DNA of 64,000 nucleotides, from contig NC_031768.1 of NCBI RefSeq assembly GCF_001522545.3, forward strand, positions 7,811,555 through 7,875,554. The letters are read 5' to 3'. The DNA comes from Parus major. Its lineage: Eukaryota; Chordata; Aves; Passeriformes; Paridae. Shown here piece after piece: positions 32,370 to 44,040 of the stretch. A program made the translations under genes and the position numbers. Numbering within the stretch: position 1 is the first letter of the stretch; each line of letters starts with the position of its first letter. The notes under the pieces are model-generated. The model saw only the letters and a program-made list of their open reading frames with translations, had not been told where the DNA came from and did not search any database.

Positions 32370-35300
32370 TGAAAGCTCCAGTTTCGCAGTATGAGTCACC
32401 GGGGCCGCTGTGCTCTGAACTGTATTAAAGTCAGTCCGTAGTGGAGGTCAGGGGATGGAGCTGTTTTGCTCCGTGCTGCCCAAGGCTGGCCCCTCTCCTG
32501 GGAAAAGCCCAGGGCTTGCCGGGCCGTGCTGGGACAGAGCCGTGAGATGCTCGAGTGATGCGAGTCAGACTCATGAAACTCATCTCCCCTCCCCGTGGGC
32601 TCGGGTGAGACCCCCGGCAGCCGCAGATACTCTCGGCTGCAGCCACACCGACAGCTACAGGACAGCTCCTGAAGGGATCTTTTAGTCAAGCAGGAGGGAA
32701 AATTTCATCCAGTCCTGGGCTAACCTTGCATCCTCTCCTGCTCCTTGTAGTGGGAGCAGCCAGAGCTCTGCCGGCTCCAGCTGATATCGTGGGTCCTGCC
32801 AGCCCCCTGAACGACAGTCCTGGCTGGGGAGCAGTGCTGAGCCCTTCCAGCCATGGAGGACAGTAAATCTGACCTTAATTGCTCTTAAAAGACCACGCAG
32901 ATGAGTATTCCCCGCTGCTTTCACTCCATCATTAACATTTTAACAGCTTTCTCGAAAGAAGTAAGGCTAGAGAAGCCAAGGAACAGCAAGTTTCACATTA
33001 TCAGGGCTCCGGGAACTGGGGCTGCAACAAAACCTCCCGATATCTGAGAGGCACAAAATACAGAGATTATCTTTGTAGCTCATGCACCACTGTGTGGGCA
33101 GTCGAAACCAGCAATGACACTCTCACTCATCCTTTCTCACACTTTCAAAGAAAATGGAAAAAACCTGTACAGATTGCATTTTGTTCTTACTCTGTACTAG
33201 GACAAAGCAGTCAATAGCCATGCTGCTTGAATTCATGTCTCTCTGGGTGAGGGCCTTCATGTGCCTCTGGTCCCCAGACCTGTTTGAAGTTTTAATACCT
33301 TTCTGGTCCCTAGACTTATATTCTTATCCAGAGATAACTCCAGTATTGTCCCTAACACATAGCTTTTACCAAAAAGAATAGCTATTTTGCTGGGTGTGGT
33401 AATAATGATTTATAGGAAGTTTACAGAGGTACTGAAGCTTGTTCAAAATATGTATGGTACAGAAAAGAAAAAGATTTCTGCATGTTGCAGGTATTTTCAT
33501 TATTATAAGTTAACCTGGCATTTATGAAAAAATGCAAGCAAGCAAATCTACTTCAGGGAACTGGCCCTAAACCAGGACACCCTTCTTATCTGTCAAAGAG
33601 GTGACTCTGAGTGTGGTGACATGTTTAAGGGGTAAGGACGGACTTCATTGTGTTGTGCCTTGTCTCCCAGCTCTACTCACAAAGGGGTGAGAAATGCCAG
33701 GTTCAAAACAGGCTGGTCTTTCCACACTCCTTGGTATCAGTTTTCTCCTCTGGAGCAAAATACAGAGCAAAAATTCTGCATGGGTTTCCCATACAAAACT
33801 CAGGAAGTGTATGCAGCATTCAGAAGCCGGGCTGCAGACAACCTGGGGTATAAGATTTTGGCTGTGGCCAGTACACCCTCGTGGGCTGTTCCCAGATGTC
33901 ACCTGCTCTTTGCCTTCCCGGGGTTTTAATGCAGCCTGCACTGTGTCAGCGCAATGTGCCCTCATCTTGCTGTTCCCAAAGCTCTTTGCAGCTTGAAATG
34001 TTTTGATTTAGGCTTTTTTTTTGACCTGTCAGAGCAACCCAGCTAGTGTGGGCAGTAAAGCCAAGCAGCCAAGAGCCATTCTTTGAATGCTCGTTTCCTC
34101 AATCACTGGTGTCTAGCCCTTACATATTTTTTATGGAAGGTTGTGTCGCTGGTACAGAGGTGCCTCTTTACCTTTCCCCAGGTCTGATTGTTTCCCCCAG
34201 CTTTGTGTACAAGGGGGTTAATAAGAAGTTGGTAATTCCTTCCCTCCAGCCAGCTGATCAGGAGAGGGAGGTGAGGCAGGGATTAGTTCTTTGCAGGAGG
34301 CAGGGTGGAGGGAGTGCAGCCTCCTGGCCCCATGCTCAGCACGGGGAGGGTTTGGGTCATACCCTGCATAGTTCCAGTGAGGACCTCCAGCAGAAGAATG
34401 TGCATCCTTGGCTGTTCAGAAAGAGATTATGGCTCTCTGGAACTCCTCCACGTTTGGCCGATGAAGAGACTTTATAGTCTCATGGAGTTGGGTTGTGGGG
34501 TGGGGGTGGCTGATTTTGCCTGTATGCCAGCTCCACCAGATGTCTGTCCTCTGTTCCTGTGTGGATGGGGAGAGTGGCTGTGTGTGTGTCTGTGTGACAG
34601 AATGGAGCATTGGCTCATGCTATTTCCTCCCTTCCGTTGGGGCTTGACTGGGTCCCATTTTTTTCCTCTGCTGCTGCTCTAATAAAAAAAAAGTGGCTCA
34701 GCCAATTCTCTTGAACCTGAACGCAAAAGGAAGGAGACAGGGAGTGAAAAATGTGAAATCAAATGGGATTTTTTTCCCAACCAGCCGCAGTCACCAGGGA
34801 GTGGGGCTGGGAACACCGTGGCTGTCTCTGGCAGCAGGTTGGAGGGCAATAGTTACTCACACTGCAACCAGGAGCAGGAGTGCTGCTCTCCCCGTCTGAG
34901 GGAGCTTGTTACCACCTTGAGTTTGCTTAAAATACAGCTCTAATTACCTGTTTAAACAATAGCTCTGTCCCTTCCTTGGTCTATGAAGACTGCACACATT
35001 TTAATTATTGGGAAGACCTTGGCCATTCACCTTTCTGAGGTATTTAATGCTCCTAGTCAAACGCCTGCCCTGATGTACTCTGTTACTACGCCACCTCTCG
35101 AACTCTTGCTGGTGGAAAACTGCAGGATGTTGCTGGTGAAAAGGCATTCTCTGGCAGGTATTTTTCTGCATAATCATGGTATTTGGGTTAATTTTGCTTT
35201 GCTGGGCACATTAGTCTTTGACTCCTAAAAAAAGAATATGCAGGTCCTCCACCTACCTTTCCTTTCTCCCTGTGCACACATGAAAAATAGGGCTTAGATT

Positions 35301-36555
35301 GTATCTGAATGTGTGATGATATTCTACTCCTGTAAATGAATACCAAACCTGTTCCTGGGAGAGGAGCACCTGTTTTAGGGACAGTGTATCCAGCATGGGA
35401 AGGGCTCTCCTTTTCCTTTACCCAGACACCGATCCACCCACCCCAACATTGTATCTTCTCCCCACAAAGCCTTCCATTTTGGGTATTTTTCTTTTCCGAG
35501 CAAGCAGTGGGCTGGGAAATGCTTCCAATCACAGAGCTGTGTAGCAGGAGATCCCACTGAGTTAAAGGCCTGGAGGCAATGGAAGCACTGCTGTCCCTGG
35601 GCACACAAACACTGCTTTCCTGGGATTCAGCTGTGCAGCCATGGGAGCCTGAGCAGCAGGAGAGATGCTGCAGCTAACAGACATCCTTCCTCCAGGGCCC
35701 TTTCCTCACGGATGCTGGGTGAGCAGAAGCTGGGATACCCTAGGACACAAAGTCTCAGTGGCAGCCCCAGCTGCTGGCAGTGACACAGGGCAGGGGTAGG
35801 GCTATTCCCAGCAGGCAGCAGCTTCTTCTGGATATCCATCGGTGTGCATGGGAAAGTGTCCCACTGCCAGTCTGGGCCCAGGTGATGAAAGAGTGCCAAG
35901 AGGGCTGTGCTCCAGCTGAGTGCCCGAGAAGAGGGCCAGGACACTCAGAAGAGGAGAAGACAAATTTATAGTCAGAGAGAAGGAGGAGGCTGAACACTGC
36001 CTGGCCCATAAGTCTCAGCCTCTGAAACCTTGAAACTTGTCTGTGAAGCCTTGTCTGTGGGGTTGGAGCCAGCCAGCTGGGAGGAACCCAGAGTAAACGC
36101 AGCAAGCTGCCCGGAGGGTCTGGAGCTGTAAATCTCCACAGCCTGGATTTAAAGAGCTGCCAGAACTTTTCACGAGGTTAGAAAAGTACTGGGGAGGCGG
36201 CAGAGGAACACCTGGCTGTTTCTTCCTCCCTTCTCTGCTGTCCTGCTGCTTGGGGTTTTTGCCTTCCCTTCAGGAATTGGTGAAGTGTAATGGAGCCTTT
36301 TGGGACTGGAAGATACTGCTCTGATTTAGGGTAATTGCCTGTATGTCATGATTCAGCACATCAGCTGAGCACTCGTCCACCTCTGGACGTGATTAACTGG
36401 ACATGATTAACTGTAAAGACCACAGGGATTTTCCATGGGACTTGGGCATGTTCTTCCCTGCTGTGCAGAGCACGGTTCCCCATTACCACTGCCGACTTTG
36501 GTGGGGTTGCTGGAGAGCAAACAGAAGAATTCAGCTCTTTTGTATCAGATCCCCC
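32370..36555. other. Unassigned non-coding sequence
   Basis: About 4.2 kb with no supported gene. Frames up to 143 codons (34046-34477 plus) and 138 codons (35188-35604 minus) lack domains and have overlapping partners. 32930-33070 and 33360-33560 are AT-rich. TG-rich wording at 34570-34600 is a minor simple repeat. No transposon recognised. Confidence 0.5.
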
Positions 36556-36559
36556 TTTG

Positions 36560-36760
36560 TTTTTATCTGACCGCAGAAATTGCAGAGCTGGAATATTTCA
36601 AAATATTTGCTCAGCTGGCTACGAAATGCGAGGGTTTCTTTGGGAGGAACGGCTCATTTATTCTGCAGCCAGATCAAGCACCTCCAGCTAATGATGAAGC
36701 ATCACGACACATTGAAGCCCTGCTAATGGCAGCGTCCTGAGGAGTGAAGATAAACAGTCC
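36560..36760. promoter_or_regulatory. Constrained-looking block overlapping short frame
   Basis: GAATATTTCAAAATATTTGC (about 36590-36609), CTCATTTATTCTGC and CCAGCTAATGATGAAGC words in unique sequence. The plus frame 36435-36740 (101 codons) runs through it and ends at a TGA. Its C-terminal half has no recognised domain, so the sequence is more simply read as non-coding; a conserved short exon is a minor alternative. Confidence 0.3.
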
Positions 36761-36885
36761 TTGCCGCAGCATGGGGGGACGCCGATCCCTCCCCTCGGCT
36801 GATGACAGAGGGATGAGTAAAGGAAAAGGGGAGGGGAAAAAAAACGTGCTTCTGTGGCTGCCCCAGTTTTCTAGTGCTTTTTAAA

Positions 36886-36918
36886 ATTTTATTTTATTAT
36901 TTTATTTCATTTTATTAA
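36886..36918. repeat. (ATTTT)n A/T-rich simple repeat
   Basis: Tandem ATTTT/ATT units, directly readable. Confidence 0.85.
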
Positions 36919-36929
36919 TACCTAGTAGC

Positions 36930-37430
36930 TTTACCAAAGCTAAGCAAAGAATCCCTTTCATCCGCTGGTCTGTTTTCTACCTTTGATGGCCAGCCTTTCA
37001 TTTCACTTTGAGGTATCCCCGCTCAGAAAGCGCCTTGCTGCCTAGGCAGCACATTTGTTCCTCCCTGGCCGGATGCAGATGTGACCAATTTGCTTCCCCG
37101 ACACAATGCGAGTAGAAGCAGGGGCGGAGAGGGGAGGAAGGTCTGTGGAGCCCAGTGGCGCAGCAGAAGGCAGCGAGGAGAGCGCCGCGCTATTTATTCC
37201 CTGCCTTCCACCGGGGTCTTTAGTGTCCCGGGAATGGTAAATCTTAACTTTCATGCTATAGTGCACCGGGATGCAATTTACTTCAAAGGCAGCATAAATC
37301 CCCGGCTGCCACTTATTTCACAGGGCTGTTACATAAAAAGGGTTTATGCACTTCGGTCCCGGGAACAGGTTTGCACTTTTTGCTGCGGATCTCAACTGAA
37401 AGACCTGTAGTTGGTCTGAAAATCTCACAA
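36930..37430. promoter_or_regulatory. Constrained-looking block with retained CpGs
   Basis: 37190-37420 has GCGCTATTTATTCCC, GGTAAATCTTAAC, GATGCAATTTACTTC, GCATAAATCCCCGG and GTTACATAAAAAGGG with CpGs kept inside otherwise AT-rich wording. No repeat and no credible frame. Candidate enhancer. Confidence 0.35.
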
Positions 37431-37835
37431 AGGCCGCAAAAACTAGACTGTTCCTGCCTTTCTGAGGCACCCAAGTGCCGTTCTCTGCCGTGGCAGCCTC
37501 GGGAGCGCTGTCCCTACATCCAGCCCCACCGCTGCAGGGCAGAGACTCCCCCAGCGCCAGCTGGATGGGAACGAAGGGGAGGCATAGGCAGGCTCTGGGA
37601 TTATTGCTTTTTACCCTTAGGAAAAATGCTGGGGAGGGAGGGAGGGAGGGGAGGAAGGAAGCAAATTCCTCTCTCTTTGCTGCCACAGCTGTCTTGCCAA
37701 AAGAAAACAGAAAGCACTTAGGCCAGGGAAAGCTGCGTGTGAACTGGGTGCTGCCCTTGCGGAGGCGGGCTGGGGGCACGCGTGGGAGTGGGAATATCTG
37801 CTGTGCCTCCAGGCAGAAGGGACTGGCCCCCACCT
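37431..37835. other. GC-richer unassigned stretch with (GGGA)n
   Basis: Opposing frames of 116-171 codons (37318-37833 minus, 37475-37891 plus) without domains. A (GGGA)n tract lies at 37631-37662. Confidence 0.45.
37631..37662. repeat. (GGGA)n microsatellite
   Basis: Tandem GGGA passing into GGAA units, purine-only on the plus strand. Confidence 0.85.
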
Positions 37836-37839
37836 GCTG

Positions 37840-38960
37840 GGACCCTTTTGGTCTCTGTGAATCCCCACGAAGTCATGCCGCTTCACAATGACCCCGCGAG
37901 CTTTTTGTTCTGTGGCAAACGGCACAGATTTAAACAGGGGAGAGCTAAAAGACCTCTTTAGGCGCATGAAAATGGAACATTTTCAGAAGTGACAGGGAGC
38001 CTGCGGAGCTCAGACCCTACTATCAGGAGTGACGTGGGCAAGTACAGCCCTGAATAACTTCCAGAAGTGGGACTTTTACTCTGTTTAAATACTGTTTATC
38101 CACCTCTTGGCCAGAAGAGTGGCTTCCTCAGCCAGATTCTAGACAGCCACCTTGGCTACGAAGACTTGTCTTATGTGCTAGCAAATTAAAATCAAGCTAA
38201 ACACAGTAAAACTTCTAAGAATTTAATTTCTTGGCTTAACGTGGGAGCCCAGACATTTTCAGAATATTGCTTTCGGAGTGAAAGAGGAGAAAAGAAATCC
38301 CTTCTGCCCTCTGTAGTTCAAGCATATTAATAATGTCTTAGTTGCAAAGCTGTTTACCCCTCCCTCCCCTCCCCTCCTGCCGGGGTGCTGCTGTGTGTCT
38401 GCTCTCATCAGAGCACCGCTATTAGCTGGCTTCATTGTGCAGCAATGCTTCATCGTTAGCTAAAGTTGCTTTATCTTCGTGAGGGGGAAACAAGCCGTCC
38501 CTCTCGGAACCACCCATATTTCATGGCCAACTAAGCAATATCGCAAAAACATTGAGATTCCTCAATTTCCTTGATCGCGTGGAGCAGATGCTGGTTTGAT
38601 GCTGGGAAAACTGATTAGCGAGCCCCTTCCTGGCTAGTCTGTCACGGCGCTGACAGCCCCAACGCAGGCAGCTTGTCCAGCAATAGAAAGACCATTACCA
38701 AGTGCATTTTTCATGCAGAGAGAGAGAGCGTTTCTAGCTGCTTTCATGCAATGAAAACAAATTTCCAGAAACCCGCACAGCAAAGTGCTGGGGTGATAAT
38801 CCACTCCTGTGCAATATTACCTTCAAATGTGTTATCACTGGAAGTGTAAAATCCCGACTCCTCTCTCACTGGAGCCCCACTGTCATTAATCGAAGGCTTT
38901 GCCCGGCCGGGGGCCTGTCTAACTCACAGGGCTGGCTGTGAAACCAAGGGCATTACTGGA
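37840..38960. promoter_or_regulatory. Long constrained-looking non-coding block
   Basis: About 1.1 kb of unique sequence, almost without usable frames. 38510-38600 (AACTAAGCAATATCGC, CTTGATCGCGTGG), 38610-38640 (AACTGATTAGCG), 38690-38760 (CATTTTTCATGCAG, CTTTCATGCAATG) and 38790-38900 (GTGATAATCC, GTGTTATCAC, GTCATTAATCGAAGG) hold homeodomain, GATA and octamer-like words with retained CpGs. One (GA)n-like run sits at 38718-38728. This is one of the best enhancer-cluster candidates by texture. Confidence 0.4.
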
Positions 38961-40780
38961 TGATGCTGTCATGCACAGCCGTGCAGGTCTCTTTTAAGGG
39001 AGCCGTGGAGCCATTGTAGCAAGTGAGCTGAAATCTGGTGTGTATAATTTCAAGGAAACCTATTGGCTTGCAGAGGCAAAAAATCAAGATCAAGAGTTCA
39101 GGGTTAAATTCAGCTGTTGGGTCTAGATAAGCTTATCTCCAAAAAGTGGCTTACGAGAGATCTGCTCTGGGCTGAATTGCTTAGCTGGTGACCTGCAGCA
39201 CTCCTTTCCCACCAGGGCTTACCTCCAGATCTGCATGTCTCCTGTTTTTCGGATGCTAAAGCCGTGGCAGGGAGGGAGGGAGGGGGTGGATAGCATGTCA
39301 GGCCAGCTGTGTGCTGGCCCCAGGCCTCCAGCAGATTTATGTGCTTTCTCTTAGCCTGGGTGTCCCAAAGAGAGCAGCGAGTGGCGAGCGCTGTGGTTTT
39401 GTTATTACACGGAGGCCTGCTCTGGCAAAAAGGGAAAATTAGAGAATTTTTTCCAAGCATTCTTTTCCACTCTCTGGGAAAAAAATAAAAACCAAACCAA
39501 ACAACAAAACAGGCATGCCTGTAATCAGCTGTGGGAGCGGAACAGCCCTCTTAATTTATTATAAAGTGTCCTTCAGGACTGTCTGCTTAATAAGCACGCT
39601 CCACGGCGCTGCGCTCCCCAAGGGCGGAAAGGCGCTGCTGCCTGGGAAACTCGTTGTTTTTTTTTCCTTAGGATTGGATGCCCTCTGCTTCATCCCACCA
39701 GACACTGGAGAAGGGAAGCAAGCACCTAAAGGAAGCAGGATGGCTGGGACAACAGCAATGCTGGCTGCTGCCTGCAGCTGCTGTGGGAGTGGCAGCTCCG
39801 TGTTTGGGATGCTGAGGAGGGCACACAGGGGGCTGCAGAGGACTGTGGTGACAGTGTGTGTCTGATCCCAGCCCTTTGCTCCAGGGGGTTGCTTAAAGGC
39901 ACTGCAAATTCTGGGGTGAGTGGCCTCTGAGCTGCCTGTGCCACGCGGCTCTTTGATCCCAGCACAGGCATCTGCGGCGCAGGGATACGACACATTTCTG
40001 GGAAGGGCAGTAAATGGGAATAAAGGTCAGTTGATCAATCATCTTGCAGTCTAATGGTGAGATGGCCTTTGTAGGGAAAAGTGAATCAATCACTTTAACC
40101 TGTCCCTATTTTTAAAACCTATGCAGAAGTTTCAGGGATGCAGCATAGTGACACGGCTCAGTGAGGTGCCCACTCAGCCAGCCAGCTTGCTACCATGAGA
40201 AATTAAGATAGAAGCAACAAAACAAGCCTGGAAGGCTGCTCTTGTCAGGTTAGATGTGAGGTACAGGGATACTCCTCTGGGGGTGGTCAGTACCCACTCT
40301 TACCTGCCACTGGCCTCCCCAGGCAGAGACCTCCTCCAAAGAGAGGCCCAAGGTGCTCCACATCTCCCAGAGGATCCCCTCTCAGAGCTGACACATCCAA
40401 GAAGTGCTCCAGGCATCCAGTGCCCACCCCCACCATGGGTACCTGCAGCTCCCTATGTCCCCTGGAACAGCACACTGAAGCTGCCACCTCCAAGAGAATC
40501 CCACACCCAACACTTTCTCACAGTGTATGATTCCTGTGCAGAGACACAGACACACATGTGCCTGTGAGAAAATTACATTTTGGCCAAAATGCAAAGCATT
40601 CTGCATTGGATGTATTGAAATGCAGTAATATGAGTCATTGCCATGGTCCTCTTGACACCTTAAAATGATCCACAAATGTTTGAGACAGTGAATTCAATGC
40701 TTCATCTTAAATAAAAGAAAAACAAAAAAAAGGAAGAGACTATAAGGGGCTGGGAATACCAGTTTAAACTTCTAACCTTT
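38961..40780. other. Unassigned non-coding sequence
   Basis: No supported gene. Opposing frames at 39515-39865 plus (116 codons) and 39559-39993 minus (144 codons) cover the same DNA. A GGGA run is at 39269-39286 and an A-rich stretch at 39479-39510. Confidence 0.45.
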
Positions 40781-40782
40781 TT

Positions 40783-40884
40783 CCTCTCCTCTCCTCTCCT
40801 CTCCTCTCCTCTCCTCTCCTCTCCTCTCCTCTCCTCTCCTCTCCTCTCCTCTCCTCTCCTCTCCTCTCCTCTCCTCTCCTCTCC
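40783..40884. repeat. (CTCCT)n pentanucleotide microsatellite, uninterrupted
   Basis: About 20 consecutive perfect CTCCT units over 102 bp without a single interruption. The strand is pure pyrimidine (pure purine on minus), a mirror-type tract able to form triplex DNA. Perfect units imply recent expansion or active length change; the length in the assembly may be an underestimate. Confidence 0.95.
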
Positions 40885-42775
40885 ATTTTGGCAAAGACTG
40901 TATTTTATTTTGAAAAAAACAGTTTTTGTAATATCTAAGAATTATAGGAACATTCTCAAAGCTTTAAAAACCCAACAGGCCTTTGCTGATAGTGTCCCTG
41001 AGAGCAATCCAGATGCTGCTGCAGACAGATCCTGAAAACAGAATGTCCTTCAGCTCCTGTGTCCAGCCCCAGTCACATACAAGCCTTCAGCTGGGAAAGT
41101 AAAAAGGAGACTCATGAAATGAAGTATTGTTTTCTCCCCAAACCCTGTAGCTTTTCAGGAAAAAAGCTGTATGGAAGCCTGATGAAGACAATTCCTGAGC
41201 CCCACAGAAAAGCCCTAGGGAAGAGCTTTCTTGAAGATAGTTTTACACTGTCATTATTTCCCTTGCATTTTAAAGGCCAACATTTTTTATGGTGGTGGCA
41301 GTGTATTTGCTTTATTTTTGTATTATGCAGTCAGAGAAATCTGAGGCATGGGGGCCTGAGGAACAAAATGCCACCCCATATCACAAAGGTTGTGTTAGAA
41401 CTGGAGGTTTGGGGTCTATCACACGGTGGATCTGCTACACTGAGTTCCTGTGTCCCATTCTCCTGAGTGGTGCAAAGGTCTGGTGAGGCACCCAAGCAAT
41501 AGCAGTCTCTTCCTGCCAAAAATAAATGGGAAGCAGGGAGTTTAACTCCAGCAGGACCTGGTTAATCTGTGCTTAGATTATCTCAATTGTGCCCAGGATT
41601 AGGAAATGCTTTAGCAGGGACTAATTTTACCCGGTGGACAGCAGCCTGTCTGACTTCTTAATCCCATCCCTTGACTCCCAGGACTTGACTTCCAAAACAG
41701 ATGGGTCCCAGGCATCCCCGTGGCCAGGCTGTGCCTTTCTGTGGGGTTGTGGTGGGGAGCCCAGATGTGATTTCAGGTCTTTTGCACAGCAAGCTCTGCC
41801 TTTGGTCATCCTTTCTTCCTTCTTTCCCCTCCTTCTCCACTAACCAGGAATCAGGCAGAGGCTCTGAGCACTGTGCAAAGCGTTAGGCAGGACAAGACAG
41901 GGCTGTGTTAATTACCCTGATTTTCTGAAGAGACGCCGTGGTGGAAGATGAAAGGGAAAACAGCTGATGTGAGAGCATTTCTTTCTGCCAAGTGGTGCTT
42001 TGAGAAGGTCTCCAGTGATATTTCCACGGTAGTGTAACTGAGTTGGGTGCCCTGAGCCTCAGACAACCTTCCAGGAAGGTAACTCCATCCAGCCTCTGCC
42101 CTCTGGAAAGGAAAATAACTCAGGGCACAGCTGCAATGAAAATCCTCCACTTCAGAGAAAACAAGGAAAAAACCGACCAAAACAAACAAATAATAATTTA
42201 AAAAGCGTGGTTTTTGCTTGTTTCAAGAGAAATAAAACGTTTTTTTCACTTTTTTGGCAATTAAAAAAGCCCCAAAACCCCAAGAGGATGTTGCTAGTAA
42301 TAAACAATGCAAAAAAAACCCTCACTAATTTCTTGTTTGCAAAATTGGCAGAATTTAGAGCAGCTGAATTTGGGAAGCAAAGTAGAGGTTTGCAAGTACG
42401 AAACGCTCATGTGGCTGGCATCCAGCAGCTCCCCTGCCGGGGAGGAAAAGCCTCTAACACAGATTATCCAGCAGTTTATGCAGCTCAGCTTCAGCGGGGA
42501 GACCTTTACGACAGCAAACCTCCCAACAGCTCTGGTTATGAAACCCCAGAGCTCATCCCTGCCGTGCCTCCGGGCCCCTCCCCGCAGCATCACCTCCTGC
42601 AGAGGCTGCCTCCTGCCCAGCCTCCCCCTTCCCAAGGCTGTGCAATTCCCAAACTCGGACGGTGCCCAAAAACACTGCTGAGCCATAATTGGTGCCTGAG
42701 GTGAGAATTACAGAGGCCCTTGAGAGGAAGGCAAAAAGAAAAACAAAATCCCTGCCCCAAACAAATCAGCAAAGC
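40885..42775. other. Unassigned non-coding sequence
   Basis: Frames here include 41059-41466 plus (135 codons) and a trio over 42207-42704 (165 and 124 codons plus, 130 minus). The trio covers the same bases in three frames on both strands, so at most one could be real, and none has a recognisable domain. Confidence 0.45.
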
Positions 42776-42779
42776 AGCA

Positions 42780-42960
42780 GCAACAGCAAATAACCCCTGT
42801 GTGATTTAAAGACTTGAAAGAGGCAATAAATAAAGTCAATTAGCCCACAGACTTTGCACTGGCTTATATGGAGCCAGCCTGGTAGAAAGAAGGGCAAACC
42901 CAAAACCTGTTAACCACAAAAGCATCTCTTCTTCCTACTCTAAAAAAAACCCAGTAAAAT
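42780..42960. promoter_or_regulatory. Motif block with CArG-like hairpin
   Basis: CTGGCT (42859-42864) and AGCCAG (42872-42877) form an inverted repeat around TATATGG. The segment GCTTATATGG (42862-42871) differs in one base from the SRF/CArG sequence CCTTATATGG. CAATAAATAAAGTCAATTAGC lies just upstream. Regulatory reading is inference. Confidence 0.3.
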
Positions 42961-43290
42961 AAAAAAATATCAAAATGAGCAGGGGTGGTGGAGGTGGTGC
43001 CAGGAAGAAAAGGGGAGGCAGAAGGGCAGGTCCTGCTGGGGAGCTGTTGGTGAGGAAGGAGCCAAGTCTCGACCTCCCCTCCTGCTCAGAAGGAGCCCTC
43101 ACCCGCAGGGGTGGCTTTGCAAGCACCGTGCTCCGAGTGCCCAGGCTCTGGCTGTGAAGGTACCAGAGATCTTTCCAAGGGATGGGGGAGCTGCTTTGTG
43201 ACCATCCCTCCCTGGCCCTGCTCAGTGTCCAGCAGGCAGGTCGCAGCTGCCCGAAGCGGATGCGGCAGGGAAAGAGCCGGTCTTTCAAGT
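42961..43290. other. GC-rich unassigned stretch
   Basis: Purine-rich plus strand with opposing frames (42975-43157 plus, 42935-43288 minus) and no recognisable domain. Confidence 0.4.
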
Positions 43291-43680
43291 TTTTAAGGCC
43301 AAGGTTAGGAAAGGATTAACACAGCCTTTCCTAGACCTCAAACTCTTTTAATCAGGATTTACAGTTGTGAATTCACTGCTGAATTTACTGCCGCTCCTCC
43401 ATCTTGCAACCCTCGTATCCTTTACAAGAATGCTCTTTTGGTACCCCGTAGGTACCTTTGCACATCCTACCCTTAATAGAAATTATCTACAAACCACAGA
43501 GCTTTGGGACCCAGATACTCAATATGCTTCTGTGCTAAACATGCCACAGTGTCTCTTAACTCCTGACAACCATTATCCAGCTGCTGAATGAGCCTTATTA
43601 TGAGCAATTTTTGTAAATCATATTGAAAGCGTAAAGTCAGAACGAAGGAAAAAAACGGATCTCGGGTCATGAACTGCAGC
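43291..43680. promoter_or_regulatory. Weak constrained-looking AT-rich block
   Basis: AGGATTAACACAGCC, CTTTTAATCAGGATTTACAG, GAGCCTTATTATGAGC and CATATTGAAAGCG words in unique sequence. No credible frame. Candidate only. Confidence 0.25.
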
Positions 43681-44040
43681 AACACCTGGCAGGTTGGTGA
43701 AAAAAAAGGAGAGAAAAGCTAGGAAAATTGTTGACACAAGATCCTGGGGCGATACTTTACAGACAGCAGCATGTATGTCACACCCAAGCCCAGGGCAGGG
43801 CTTACCCAGCCCTCCAGCTGCAGGGCTGACAGCCATCGCAGCTGTGACACCGCATCCTGCACCTTCCCAGGAACCTCTCAGCAGCGGAGCTCGGAACGTG
43901 CCGAAACCCGAAAGACTTTGAGACACGCCACAAACGAGGAGTTTTATCGACCAAAAGTATTTCTAGTCCAGGGAAGGCTGGGGCAGACAGGTTCTGCAGG
44001 GGCAGCAGCATGGTATTAGCGGGTAACTGTCCCCCTTGTG
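43681..44040. other. Approach to CpG island, unassigned
   Basis: CpG density rises from about 43850. Short opposing frames only. Confidence 0.4.

Noticed and set aside
42207..42704. 165-codon plus frame with Pro/Gln-rich C-terminus
   Set aside because: The same DNA is open in another plus frame (124 codons) and on minus (130 codons); no domain recognised.
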